Positions 34,614 through 43,704 of a stretch of 64,000 nt of DNA are shown piece by piece. A program made the translations under genes and the position numbers. Position 1 is the stretch's first letter; every line of letters begins with the position of its first letter. Under the pieces are notes generated by a model, which was given only the letters and a program-made list of their open reading frames with translations, did not search any database and was not told the DNA's origin. The DNA is from Collimonas sp. OK607 (GTDB taxonomy: Bacteria; Pseudomonadota; Gammaproteobacteria; Burkholderiales; Burkholderiaceae_D): the NCBI RefSeq assembly GCF_900111995.1, contig NZ_FOKF01000011.1, forward strand, positions 62,001 through 126,000, given 5' to 3'.

Positions 34614-35408
34614 ATGGACAGAAGAAATTTTCTTGGCAAGACGATTGTCATCGCAGGTAGCCTGGACGTATTTTCCTATACGGTGGCGCAGATTCTCAAC
34701 ATCAACGACGCCATCAACAAGTCGGGACGACAAAGGATGCTGTCGCAGCGTTTGGCCAAGGCCTATTTGCAACTAGGACAAACGATCGATGCCGAGCGCT
34801 CCAGGAAAATCCTGGATGCCTCTCTTAACCTGTTTGAACGTCAGCTTGCCGAGCTCCGCACTTTTGCGCCAACTAACGATAACAAGCTGGTACTGGCCGA
34901 AATGGAGAAAACCTGGCTTAGCTACAAACAGGTACTGGTCGGGAAAACGCCTAATCAGCAAGACGCCAGAAACATCATGGTCATCAATGAAAATCTACTC
35001 GCGATGGCGCAAACTGCCACGGTACAACTGGAAAAATATTCCGGCAGCACAAGCGGACAATTGGTAAACATCTCTGGACGCCAACGCATGCTGTCGCAAA
35101 GAATGGCTAAATTTTATCAGGCGCTGCAATGGGATGTGGCGCCGGCCGATGCCATGGGCAAATTGGAACAGGCTCGCAAGGAGTTCACAGCCGGCATGCA
35201 AATCCTGAACAGTTCATCCGGCAATACGGCAAGAATCCGCGACGAACTGCTCCTGGCGCAACAGCAATGGATGTTCTTTGACGGCGCGTTGCGTCAAAGC
35301 GGAGATCAAAGAAACCATCAGCAATTTGCGATCAACGTCGCCACCACCAGCGAACGGATACTGGAGGTAATGGATGGCGTTACCGGCTTGTATCAGCAGC
35401 TTGGCTGA
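34614..35408 (+). CDS. Stand-alone PilJ/NarX-type sensory domain protein, two repeats
   Basis: A 264-aa protein from ATG 34614 behind GGAGAG. An N-terminal export-like segment (DRRNFLGKTIVIAG) precedes two copies of a P-box-like motif: INKSGRQRMLSQRLAKAY near residue 39 and VNISGRQRMLSQRMAKFY near 157. In NarX-type kinases and PilJ chemoreceptors this domain binds ligands such as nitrate. Here no signalling domain is attached, so it may be a periplasmic ligand-binding or sensory accessory protein. Confidence 0.85.
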   Translation: MDRRNFLGKTIVIAGSLDVFSYTVAQILNINDAINKSGRQRMLSQRLAKAYLQLGQTIDAERSRKILDASLNLFERQLAELRTFAPTNDNKLVLAEMEKTWLSYKQVLVGKTPNQQDARNIMVINENLLAMAQTATVQLEKYSGSTSGQLVNISGRQRMLSQRMAKFYQALQWDVAPADAMGKLEQARKEFTAGMQILNSSSGNTARIRDELLLAQQQWMFFDGALRQSGDQRNHQQFAINVATTSERILEVMDGVTGLYQQLG

Positions 35409-35486
35409 CAAATAATTGATGGGCCGGCCAGCCAGGTCTGTTCAGGCTTGTTAAGCGGCCGACTCTTCAATTGAACCCGGCCCCGG

Positions 35487-36764
35487 TCAGGATACGTGAC
35501 ATAACTGCGCTGTCACCTGCAGAAATTTATCTATGTCTTGCGCTGAATTGCAGTGCAGCGGCGATATCCGCACGGCGCCGTCCATATCGAACGATTCAAG
35601 CATCCGCTTTGAATAGATACTCGAAGATGCGCGTTCATAGACGATAACGCCCCTCTTCTCATATTCCCTGACGGCCTGGGTGTGATCCAGGTTGTCAATG
35701 CCGATGGCAACGATCAAATCCCGTTTTGCCAGATCTTCATAATCCAGGAACACCTTGACGCCGTTCAAGCGCCGGAGGCCCGCAGTTTCAGCCGTACCGT
35801 TAAGCATTCTCGACAGCAAAGCCCTTTCGTGCAGCGCGATCTGGTTAATCCCGCACACGAAAAGCGCACGCCTTTCATCGCTATCCGTAAATTTCCCGCC
35901 AAGCCAGCACACATAATCGACGATTTCGGTAACAACTGAAAACTGCCAGGGTGCCGCGCTGCCAAGATCCCAGAAATTTTCCTTCTTACCGCCCAATTTA
36001 TGGTGCGGCAATACCGACGCCCGGTCAGATAACCATGAAATGCCTGATCCGCGGCAACCAAAGAACTTGTAGGGAGCGATGTTGATGCCATCGACCGGAG
36101 TTTGTTGCAGATCGATTACGCCATGGGGAGCATGCTGTACCGCATCCACCAGAATAAATAAATCAGGATTGATCTGACGTGCCGTTTTGACGATATTTTC
36201 GATATCGAATTTGGCGCCAGAGATATTGGAGGCATACATCACGTTCAAGAGACATGTATCCCGATCTATCAATTTTGCGATCTCGTCTACGTCCACGCCG
36301 CCAGTAACCGGATTGCTCCTGGCGACGCGAAGTTCCTTGCCGAGTTTTTTGGCGTAGAACGTCATCGCATCAAACGCCGACGGGTGCTCCAGCACGGTGG
36401 TCACCATATTGGTGCCGCTAACATTTTCAGCGACCGCCCTGACCATGTCGAACATCGCTGCGGATGCCGTCAAAGAGGAATAAACGCTACCGCCAGTGGC
36501 GTTCAGGATCGTCCTGACATCCGCGGTTCCGACTGCCTGCATTTTCTGCAAGGACAGCGCGGTCTGGTGAATCCGTTCCGGGTTGTCTGGAATCGAGTCT
36601 GCCCTGGCAAATTGCTCAACTGCTTTCTTGAGACGGAAAGAGCCACCGGCATTGTCAAAATAGAGCCGTTCCCGGTTATCCGGATCACTATCGACATAGT
36701 GGAACCGGCTCTTTATTTCCTGCATCAACTCGTCCGAAAAAAATACTCCCTGGTTCAAATCCAT
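35487..36764 (-). CDS. Class V aminotransferase / cysteine-desulfurase-like PLP enzyme
   Basis: Start set at ATG 36764, nine nucleotides from AAGGAA; an ATG at 36773 is in frame. A 425-aa PLP protein. The conserved acid and His in LFILVDAVQHAPHGVIDLQQ and the Schiff-base Lys in INIAPYKFFGCRGSG near residue 233 mark class V aminotransferases of the cysteine desulfurase/selenocysteine lyase-like group. It is the last gene of the amino-acid ABC operon, so it probably acts on the imported amine or amino acid. Confidence 0.9.
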   Translation of the reverse strand: MDLNQGVFFSDELMQEIKSRFHYVDSDPDNRERLYFDNAGGSFRLKKAVEQFARADSIPDNPERIHQTALSLQKMQAVGTADVRTILNATGGSVYSSLTASAAMFDMVRAVAENVSGTNMVTTVLEHPSAFDAMTFYAKKLGKELRVARSNPVTGGVDVDEIAKLIDRDTCLLNVMYASNISGAKFDIENIVKTARQINPDLFILVDAVQHAPHGVIDLQQTPVDGINIAPYKFFGCRGSGISWLSDRASVLPHHKLGGKKENFWDLGSAAPWQFSVVTEIVDYVCWLGGKFTDSDERRALFVCGINQIALHERALLSRMLNGTAETAGLRRLNGVKVFLDYEDLAKRDLIVAIGIDNLDHTQAVREYEKRGVIVYERASSSIYSKRMLESFDMDGAVRISPLHCNSAQDIDKFLQVTAQLCHVS

Positions 36765-36875
36765 GGCCAACATTTCCTTTTAAAAAGCGGTCGATCCGGC
36801 ATTGCGGCGACCTGATTCAGATACAATTTTCGATAAGCGTCGATTGCGCCTGGTCGCTTGTCCTTGGATGAGTCG

Positions 36876-37658
36876 TTAGTGAGAGCGCAGATCGGACAGG
36901 AATTTCTGAGCGCGCTCGCTTTGCGGCCGCAAAAAGAAATCTTCAGGCGTTCCGGTTTCAATCAGCCGGCCCTGATCCATGAACCAGACGTAGTCGGCAA
37001 CTTCGCGCGCGAACCCCATCTCATGCGTGACGCAGATCATCGTCATGCCGTCGCGCGCCAGGCTCTTCATCACCTGCAGCACTTCACCCACCATTTCCGG
37101 ATCGAGCGCGCTGGTGGGCTCGTCGAACAACATGGCCGGTGGATTCATGGCCAGCGCGCGGGCAATGGCAACTCGTTGCTGCTGGCCGCCGGAGAGTTGC
37201 CCCGGGAAAGCGTCGGCTTTAGCCGTCAAGCCAACCCGTTCCAGCAGTTCGAAGGCGCGGCTTCGGGCTTGCGCGCGCTTTGTGCCAAGTACATTGACTG
37301 GCGCCATAACAATGTTATCGAGGACGGACAGATGCGGAAAAAGGTTAAAACTCTGGAATACAAAGCCAACCCGCGCACGGAAGTGGTTCAGGTCGAGTTT
37401 AGGGACATAGATATCTTGTCCGTCAAAGACAATCTTTCCCTTTTGAATCTCTTCCAGCCGATTCACGGTACGGATCAGCGTCGATTTGCCGGAACCCGAG
37501 GGACCGCAAACCACTACTACTTCGCCCTTTGCGACTTCGGCCGAAACGTCCGCGAGTGCGTGATAGGAGCCGTACCACTTGTTCACGCAGTCGAAAGTGA
37601 TCATTTTCGCCGTGCTGTCACGGTCACTGTTGCTGTTGTTGGAGGTCATAATTGACAT
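36876..37658 (-). CDS. Polar amino acid ABC transporter ATPase (GlnQ-like)
   Basis: A 260-aa ATPase with Walker [11 protein letters not shown] near residue 52, signature [15 protein letters not shown] near 157, Walker [20 protein letters not shown] near 176 and [14 protein letters not shown] near 208. The [19 protein letters not shown] region is typical of polar amino acid importers. It energises the two permeases upstream in transcription order. Confidence 0.94.
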   Translation of the reverse strand: MSIMTSNNSNSDRDSTAKMITFDCVNKWYGSYHALADVSAEVAKGEVVVVCGPSGSGKSTLIRTVNRLEEIQKGKIVFDGQDIYVPKLDLNHFRARVGFVFQSFNLFPHLSVLDNIVMAPVNVLGTKRAQARSRAFELLERVGLTAKADAFPGQLSGGQQQRVAIARALAMNPPAMLFDEPTSALDPEMVGEVLQVMKSLARDGMTMICVTHEMGFAREVADYVWFMDQGRLIETGTPEDFFLRPQSERAQKFLSDLRSH

Positions 37659-37686
37659 GATTGAGATATTCCAATTTCAAGAACCA

Positions 37687-38442
37687 TCATTCGACCGCTT
37701 GCGCCATCCCGAGATTTGCGTCTTGTGCGGCCAATTTTTTGCTGCCGATGCCTGCGCGTTTATTGGTGATGCGTTTTTCCAGGAAATGCGCGAACTGCGA
37801 CAGCGTGAAGCACAGCAAGAAGTAGATCAGCGCCAGCAGCATGAACACCGGAAACGGCTTGGTCAGCAGAGTAGAGTTAACCTGATTTGCCGCAAAGGTC
37901 AGCTCATTGACACTGATGACATAACCTAAAGAGGTTTCCTTAATGGTGGAAACGAACTGGCTCACCATCGCCGGCACCATGTTGTAGAGCGCCTGCGGCA
38001 GGATGATTTTCACGGTGGTTTGCATGTAGCTCATGCCAAGCGCCATTGATGCCTCGGCCTGCCCTTTCGGTAATCCTTCAATGCCTGCACGAATCACTTC
38101 GGCAAGGTAGGCAGCCTGATAGATGACCAGCGTCACCAGCATCGTGGTAAAGCCGCTGACAGTCCTCCCAATCAGCAAAGGCACGAAAAAATACACCCAG
38201 AAGATAAACATGACCAAGGGAACCCCGCGCACCACGTACACGACGACCGTGGCAGGCAGGCGAATCCATCGGATGGGGCTGACGCGAGCGATTGCCAGCA
38301 GGACGCTGATCGGAAGCGCCAGCGCCAGTCCCGCAATCGACAGGATCAGCGTAATTGCCAGGCCGCCGAGAGGTCCGTTAGGGTATTGCCCGATAAGCAG
38401 CAAAAGCCAGTTGTCGCGCAAGATGTCGAAAATGTCGGTCAT
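37687..38442 (-). CDS. Amino acid ABC transporter permease 2
   Basis: A 251-aa HisMQ-type permease with about five helices. The EAA loop is EASMALGMSYMQTTVKIILPQALYNMVPAMV near residue 135. It overlaps nothing but starts 2 bp after the first permease stop, indicating coupled translation. The two permeases would form a heterodimer. Confidence 0.93.
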   Translation of the reverse strand: MTDIFDILRDNWLLLLIGQYPNGPLGGLAITLILSIAGLALALPISVLLAIARVSPIRWIRLPATVVVYVVRGVPLVMFIFWVYFFVPLLIGRTVSGFTTMLVTLVIYQAAYLAEVIRAGIEGLPKGQAEASMALGMSYMQTTVKIILPQALYNMVPAMVSQFVSTIKETSLGYVISVNELTFAANQVNSTLLTKPFPVFMLLALIYFLLCFTLSQFAHFLEKRITNKRAGIGSKKLAAQDANLGMAQAVE

Positions 38443-38444
38443 GA

Positions 38445-39143
38445 TTACCTGGCCTTGATGCGGTAGTGATGCTGAAGTCCTGCGCCAGCTGCCATGATCA
38501 ACAGCGATATCGCGAGATAGATGGAAGTAGCCACAATATAGATTTCGACAGTCTTGAACGATTGGGCTTCAATTTCGCGCGTGGCATAAGTCAGCTCGGC
38601 GACGCCGATGGCCATTGCCAGGCTGGTATTCTTGAATAACAGCACGGTGTGGCTGATCAGGGTCGGCAACGCAATACGCACTGCTTGCGGCAGGATGATC
38701 AGGCGAAACGCTTTCAGATAGCTCAATCCCAACGCACGTGAAGCTTCCAGCTGCGATTTCGGTATGGAACGAATCCCGCTTCGAATATCTTCGGACATAT
38801 AAGCCGCCATGCAGGTGCCAACGGCGATGAACGCAAAAATGAACTCGCTGTGCTGGGCGTTAATCCAGTGCTGGACAGAAAGCGGCAGCAAGGTCGGCAC
38901 GCCGAAATACCATATGAATATCTGCACCAGCATCGGCACGTTGCGGTGGTACTCCACGTAGACTGAAACAGCACGCTCGGCCCAACGGTTTTGCGTCATG
39001 CGGATCAGCGCCAGCAGTGTTCCGAGCGCCATTGCCAGCACCCACGCAAAAGCGGTTAGCTGAAGCATCGTACTGACACCCTCAACGATCCATCGCCGAT
39101 ACGCTTCGTCCAGCAAGATCGAGAAATCAAGCTTCAGGTTCAT
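38445..39143 (-). CDS. Amino acid ABC transporter permease 1
   Basis: A 232-aa HisMQ-type permease. The EAA loop LEASRALGLSYLKAFRLIILPQAVRIALPTLI near residue 130 contacts the ATPase. Transmembrane helices begin near residue 23. It follows the binding-protein gene by about 80 bp. Confidence 0.93.
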   Translation of the reverse strand: MNLKLDFSILLDEAYRRWIVEGVSTMLQLTAFAWVLAMALGTLLALIRMTQNRWAERAVSVYVEYHRNVPMLVQIFIWYFGVPTLLPLSVQHWINAQHSEFIFAFIAVGTCMAAYMSEDIRSGIRSIPKSQLEASRALGLSYLKAFRLIILPQAVRIALPTLISHTVLLFKNTSLAMAIGVAELTYATREIEAQSFKTVEIYIVATSIYLAISLLIMAAGAGLQHHYRIKAR

Positions 39144-39225
39144 GGAAAAGAGGCCTTATGAAATAACCTGCAGCGATCCCGCAATGCAGGATCGCCATGA
39201 TTGCGAGATTGCCCCGGGTACGGGA

Positions 39226-40047
39226 TTAACCCTTGATCGGTGCGATTTTGAAGCCGCGGTGCAGCTTGTACGGTGTGTTAGCGCCAAGCCACTTGTCGAA
39301 GATCTGAGCCGCTTCACCGGATTTCTCCATCGATTCAAGCGTGCTGTTTACCTGCTTTATGAACGCCGTCTCGTCTTTACGCATGCCGATTCCCCATGCC
39401 TCGTTTAACACTGCCGGTTCGAGGATGTCGATTGGGGTTGTGGTGGTTTCAGTCTGTTGCTTGAACTTGAGCAGCATCAATTCAGAGACGGCAAAACCAT
39501 CGACCTTGCCTTGCTGCATGGCCATAAAAGCGGCAGGCGGATCTTGGAAGGTTACTGTTGTAGCGGTTGGGATGGCGGACCGCACTGCCATTTCAGAGGT
39601 AGAACCTTTGGGCGCACTGACCCGCTTGCCGGCGAGGTCTGAAGGCGTTTTGTACCCGTCGGACCGTTTCGTGGCGACCTTGGTCAAGCTGACGTAATAG
39701 CTATCGCTATAGGCGATTTGTTGAGCGCGCTCCGCTGTCCAGCCGAGATTCGCGGCAAGCAGGTCAACCCGGTTTTGCTGAAGTTCGGGGATGCGGGCGG
39801 CGACGGAGATGAGCTTCAGTTCAAGTTTCACGCCCAGGTTCTTGGCAACGGCTTTGCAAAAATCCACGTCGTAACCCTGTACCTCGCGGGTAGTCGGGTT
39901 AGGAAAGCTAAACGGTTCAGCCGTCCCGAGAGTGCCGCAAACGAGTGTGCCCTTTTGCTTGATGTCGGCAAGTTGGTCTGCTGACGCGGAAGCGCTGAAA
40001 ACCGATAAGACAGTGGCAATCAAGGCGGCGCTTTTGATGTTAAACAT
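39226..40047 (-). CDS. Periplasmic amino-acid-binding protein (solute-binding family 3)
   Basis: A 273-aa protein with a Sec signal peptide (residues 1-23, ASASA). The family signature GYDVDFCKAVAKNLGVKLEL near residues 58-77 and the later EMAVRSAIPTATTVTFQDPPAAFMAMQQGKVDGFAVSEL arrangement match family 3 binding proteins. It is first in a five-gene operon (binding protein, two permeases, ATPase, PLP enzyme) and diverges from a LysR gene. Confidence 0.94.
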   Translation of the reverse strand: MFNIKSAALIATVLSVFSASASADQLADIKQKGTLVCGTLGTAEPFSFPNPTTREVQGYDVDFCKAVAKNLGVKLELKLISVAARIPELQQNRVDLLAANLGWTAERAQQIAYSDSYYVSLTKVATKRSDGYKTPSDLAGKRVSAPKGSTSEMAVRSAIPTATTVTFQDPPAAFMAMQQGKVDGFAVSELMLLKFKQQTETTTTPIDILEPAVLNEAWGIGMRKDETAFIKQVNSTLESMEKSGEAAQIFDKWLGANTPYKLHRGFKIAPIKG

Positions 40048-40094
40048 GAAGTCTCCCGTTTAAAGTCGATTTATGGTGAATAAATGATTCGAAC

Positions 40095-40133
40095 AAATAA
40101 GCTAACTAAATAAGCCAAATAAATAAGCCAGAC
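40095..40133. repeat. Three tandem 13-bp repeats upstream of the amino-acid-binding protein gene
   Basis: AAATAAGCTAACT, AAATAAGCCAAAT and AAATAAGCCAGAC stand in exact 13-bp register at 40095-40133, starting 48 bp before the binding-protein start (minus strand). The 250-bp intergenic region 40048-40297 otherwise shows AT-rich promoter-like sequence between two divergent genes. Confidence 0.6.
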
Positions 40134-40297
40134 GTCCCCGCCCCCGCAGGGTTCCTTGTCAGGAAATGTTTATCGATATGAGAATAATAGAATGTCGCAA
40201 TAATATAAAAAAGCGATATTTAATTATGAATTATCATCGCTTTAAGTGATGTAATGGTGATCTAATATACGTGATCAAACACAGGGGATGAATAGCC

Positions 40298-41260
40298 ATG
40301 TTTTCCTTCAAGCAACTGGAAGCCATCTACTGGATAGCGCAGCTCGGCGGTTTCGAAGCTGCTTCCAGGCATCTCAATACCACGCAATCAGCGATATCCA
40401 AACGCATAAAAGAACTCGAATCGGCTCTTAGCACAGAGCTGTTCGACCGCAATTATCGGCAGGCGCGATTGTCGGAAAAAGGGGAAGAAATGTTGCTCAT
40501 CGCCAAACGCCTGCTGGAGCAGCGGGATTTGGCGATCGAACAGTTCAGCACGCCGGAGATCGTGGAAAGACGTTTGCGGATCGGGGTCACCGAGTTGACT
40601 GCCATGACCTGGCTCCCTCGTTTGGTGCGGCTGGTCCGTACCCATTACCCCAAAGTAGTGATCGAACCGGATGTCGACCTGAGTGTGAATTTGCGCGACA
40701 AGTTATTGGCCGATGAAGTCGATATCATCATCACTCCCGACGCCTTTGCAGAAGCCAGGTTTTCCCTGATACCGCTGGCCATGGTCAGGAGCGTCTGGAT
40801 GTGCAAACCTGGCTTGCTGCCCACATCGCGCGTATTACGCATGCATGAGCTGGCGTCGCACACAATTTTGACGCAAGGCAATATGTCGGGGACCGGAATC
40901 ATTTATGACCGCTGGTTCAAATCCCAGACCATTTCTTCCGCCAACTCGATCAGTTGCAACAGCCTGGTTGCGCTGATCGGATTGACGGTATCGGGACTGG
41001 GCGTCAGCTATCTGCCAGAGCAATGCCTGAGTTCACTGGTAGAGCGAGGCGCACTCGAGATTGTGCAAACCTCCCCTGCTCTACCGGAGATTTCCTATGT
41101 CGCCCTTTACCGGGGCGAGCGCAAAAGCGTTTTCATTTCATCGATCATCATGCTAGCCCAGGAATGCTGCGACTTCTCCGATTTGTTTCAAACCGATGAA
41201 GTCGATACTGACGATATCGGTTTGAAAGTCAAAGGAAGATCTGGCGTAGATCTGTTTTAA
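40298..41260 (+). CDS. LysR-family regulator of the amino acid ABC operon
   Basis: A 320-aa LysR protein. N-terminal helix-turn-helix AQLGGFEAASRHLNTTQSAISKRIKELE near residues 12-39, then an effector-binding domain with GLTVSGLGVSYLPEQCLSSLV near 230. Divergence from the binding-protein gene is typical of a LysR controlling the adjacent operon. The inducer would be the transported amine or amino acid. Confidence 0.92.
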   Translation: MFSFKQLEAIYWIAQLGGFEAASRHLNTTQSAISKRIKELESALSTELFDRNYRQARLSEKGEEMLLIAKRLLEQRDLAIEQFSTPEIVERRLRIGVTELTAMTWLPRLVRLVRTHYPKVVIEPDVDLSVNLRDKLLADEVDIIITPDAFAEARFSLIPLAMVRSVWMCKPGLLPTSRVLRMHELASHTILTQGNMSGTGIIYDRWFKSQTISSANSISCNSLVALIGLTVSGLGVSYLPEQCLSSLVERGALEIVQTSPALPEISYVALYRGERKSVFISSIIMLAQECCDFSDLFQTDEVDTDDIGLKVKGRSGVDLF

Positions 41261-41269
41261 CTCGAAAAT

Positions 41270-41854
41270 TTAAGCTGGATACACCGGCTCCCCCAGATTC
41301 AGCATCAACCGGTTGGCCCACGCAAAAATTGCCACCGAGTGAATCAGGTCGAGAATTTCCAATTCGGTCAAACCAGCTTCTTGCAGTGCCTGGACGCTGA
41401 CGGCACTCAGTTCGCCAGGCGTATCGGTGAGTTCCGCCGAGAATTTCGAAATCGCCTGCTCGCGCGCATTGATCCCGGCCTGGTACGGATCGTCGAAAAC
41501 CTGTTGCACGGTATCGTTACGTTTCGCCAGCTGTTCAAAGCGTTGCGCATGGACCGACGCACAATAGACGCAGCCGTTGATACGCGAGACCACCATTGCA
41601 CCCAGCTCGCGCTCGGCCCGCGACATGCCGCCCGGTGCGTACATGATGGCGTTGAAAGCCGCCGAACGCTGGCGCAGGATATCCGGCTGGTGGCCGAGGA
41701 ACAGGTAATAGTCCGACACTTTGGCCTTGGGATGGCTTTCTTCCAGCACCTTGATCTGGTCGGCGGTGGCGTTCTCGATATCGATCACGTCCAGCCATGC
41801 TTTCCAGTCCAGCACTTCATTGGTGAATCCATGCGACTTGACGATAGTGCTCAT
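41270..41854 (-). CDS. Alkylhydroperoxidase-domain protein (Avi_7169-like)
   Basis: A 194-aa AhpD/CMD-fold protein. The CxxCxxxH motif appears as CVYCASVHAQRF near residue 97, the peroxidase-like disulfide and His. It matches, from memory, the Avi_7169 family, which is usually paired with an Avi_7170 CMD protein as here. Its ATG overlaps the preceding stop by 4 nt (ATGA), so it is last in a coupled operon. The biochemical role is not established. Confidence 0.85.
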   Translation of the reverse strand: MSTIVKSHGFTNEVLDWKAWLDVIDIENATADQIKVLEESHPKAKVSDYYLFLGHQPDILRQRSAAFNAIMYAPGGMSRAERELGAMVVSRINGCVYCASVHAQRFEQLAKRNDTVQQVFDDPYQAGINAREQAISKFSAELTDTPGELSAVSVQALQEAGLTELEILDLIHSVAIFAWANRLMLNLGEPVYPA

Positions 41855-42402
41855 GCTGGCTCCTTGCGCAACGACGATGTGGCCAATTTCGTGGCCAGTT
41901 CGATCGCCTTCAAACCGGCAACCACGCGCACTTGATATGAAATGAAAGCAATCAGTTGCGACAGCGCCACCACTGCCGGCGTGCTGATGCCGGCGGCAGG
42001 CAAGCTCTTCAGTGCGTCCTGATCACCCTCGACCGGACGTTGCGTCAACGCGCGCGTATAGATCAGCATGGCGCGCATGCGGCCGGCCGGCAGTTGTTCC
42101 GGCTGCCCTTCCGACGCAGCTGTCAATTCCTGCACATCTACAGCCTGCGACACCAGCCGCTCGCGGTAATGCCCTGCCAGATCGCTGGCACCGCTCAGGC
42201 GGCAGGCATACAGCGCCACCAGCAGCCGTTCATCCAGGCCGATGCCGGCCAATGCCGGATCGAACAGTGTGTCGTAGCTGCCTTGCGTCGCAGCGGCAAC
42301 CTTTTCGCGCTGATGGCGCAGAGCGTGGGTGCTGCCATCCGGCTGCAAGCCGACTAGCTGATCGATGACATCATTTCCGATGTCGTATGTTTGCGTCGTC
42401 AT
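41851..42402 (-). CDS. CMD-domain protein (Avi_7170-like)
   Basis: A 183-aa carboxymuconolactone-decarboxylase-fold protein without the CxxC motif; it has ALYACRLSGASDLAGHYRERLV, typical of the Avi_7170 group. It overlaps both neighbours by 4 nt. With the CxxC-containing partner it may form a reductive detoxification pair, an inference. Confidence 0.82.
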   Translation of the reverse strand: MTTQTYDIGNDVIDQLVGLQPDGSTHALRHQREKVAAATQGSYDTLFDPALAGIGLDERLLVALYACRLSGASDLAGHYRERLVSQAVDVQELTAASEGQPEQLPAGRMRAMLIYTRALTQRPVEGDQDALKSLPAAGISTPAVVALSQLIAFISYQVRVVAGLKAIELATKLATSSLRKEPA

Positions 42403-43703
42403 GAGTTTTCCTTTTTAGATGTGTGTGCAGCGACCGCGCGTTGCAGGAACGCCAGTGCCTGTTGCCAGGAATGCCTGTCGGCTTCGGCATTTGGCGCCGG
42501 CTGGCCGCCACCGGTGCTGATCCGTCCCGAGACCGGGTGGGCATAGCTCAGCTGGGTGGTCGGGACGTACGGAAACAGGATTGCATGTCCCCCATCCGGG
42601 TAGTCCTGCCATTCGACCGGATACGGATGCGCAACCTCTTGCAGCTTGTCTCTGACCATCCGGGCATACACGCTGGATGGCCAGGACCCGTCATCGCCGG
42701 CCGACAGCAGTAATACCGGCGCCTGGAGTTTCTCCACCGGAATGCGTGCCCGCCGGACCGCCTCCTCGTCCTGCAAGGCGGTCAGCATCGCCAGCGTGTG
42801 ACGATGTGGCGGCGGCCCCTGGTCGAACGGCAGCCAACTGGCGGTGCGATTGTTTTCCCATTGATGCGGCAAGGGCTTGCCGTTCAAGAGCCAGGTCGGA
42901 CCTTCGCGCCCGATTGCCGGATCGGCGGCGTTTTGCCCGCTATGCACCAAAGCGCTCGGCACATAGGCCAGCACCGCCGACACTTGCTGCGGAAAGGTCG
43001 CGCCGAGCAGCAATACCAGTTCACCGCCACGCGACTGACCGCTGATGGCGACAAAATCCGACTTAGGCTTGAGGTTACGCCTTATCCAGTCGAGTCCGTT
43101 CTGAAAATATTCCAGAGGTGTGTTGGAGATATAGTCCGACAGACCGGGCGCCTTGAAATACGCCAGCGCCAAAGCCGCATAACCACGCGATGCGTACAAA
43201 GCTGCGCGTGCCTCGTTGATACCGCCGCCGGAACCGTTGAGTATCATCACCGCCGGATGCGGGCCTTCACCGGCCGGCAGGAACAGCGTGCCGACCAGTC
43301 CATCTTCGCGCAATGCGCTGCGTGTCACTCCTTCCCCACACAGACGTTGCACCAGATCGGCGGAGACGCTGCCGGCAGCGGCCGTGGCATGCAACACTGT
43401 AACGAGTGGCTGTTGGACGTCAGCGTTAAACACTTCACGACGTCCGGCTTGCTCCGGCACTTGCGACCATAACAAGCCCATCGCCGAAATGCCCGGATAG
43501 TCACCGTCGACCACAGCCGCCACAGTCAGATCGACCTGCCCCTGGGCATCGGCCACAAAGCTGGCGCGGCTGCACCAGGGATTGCCAGCCCGCAGCGTGC
43601 GGCTGCTGATTTCCACCAGTTCGCCCGGTTCCGCGCCGCTGACGACGATGCGGCGCGGGACGTCGATCAGGTCGTCGGCCGGACTGGCGCTGAGTTCAAG
43701 CAT
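42399..43703 (-). CDS. BAAT-like acyl-CoA thioester hydrolase/acyltransferase
   Basis: A 434-aa protein with an N-terminal immunoglobulin-like domain (about 5-130) and a C-terminal alpha/beta hydrolase domain. The nucleophile elbow is ISGQSRGGELVLLLGA near residue 245 and the catalytic His lies in DGGHAILFPYVP near 372. Related BAAT enzymes use Cys or Ser as nucleophile to transfer or hydrolyse acyl groups. It begins one base after the binding-protein stop region, so the gene is translationally linked to the transporter. Confidence 0.88.
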   Translation of the reverse strand: MLELSASPADDLIDVPRRIVVSGAEPGELVEISSRTLRAGNPWCSRASFVADAQGQVDLTVAAVVDGDYPGISAMGLLWSQVPEQAGRREVFNADVQQPLVTVLHATAAAGSVSADLVQRLCGEGVTRSALREDGLVGTLFLPAGEGPHPAVMILNGSGGGINEARAALYASRGYAALALAYFKAPGLSDYISNTPLEYFQNGLDWIRRNLKPKSDFVAISGQSRGGELVLLLGATFPQQVSAVLAYVPSALVHSGQNAADPAIGREGPTWLLNGKPLPHQWENNRTASWLPFDQGPPPHRHTLAMLTALQDEEAVRRARIPVEKLQAPVLLLSAGDDGSWPSSVYARMVRDKLQEVAHPYPVEWQDYPDGGHAILFPYVPTTQLSYAHPVSGRISTGGGQPAPNAEADRHSWQQALAFLQRAVAAHTSKKENS

Positions 43704-43704
43704 C

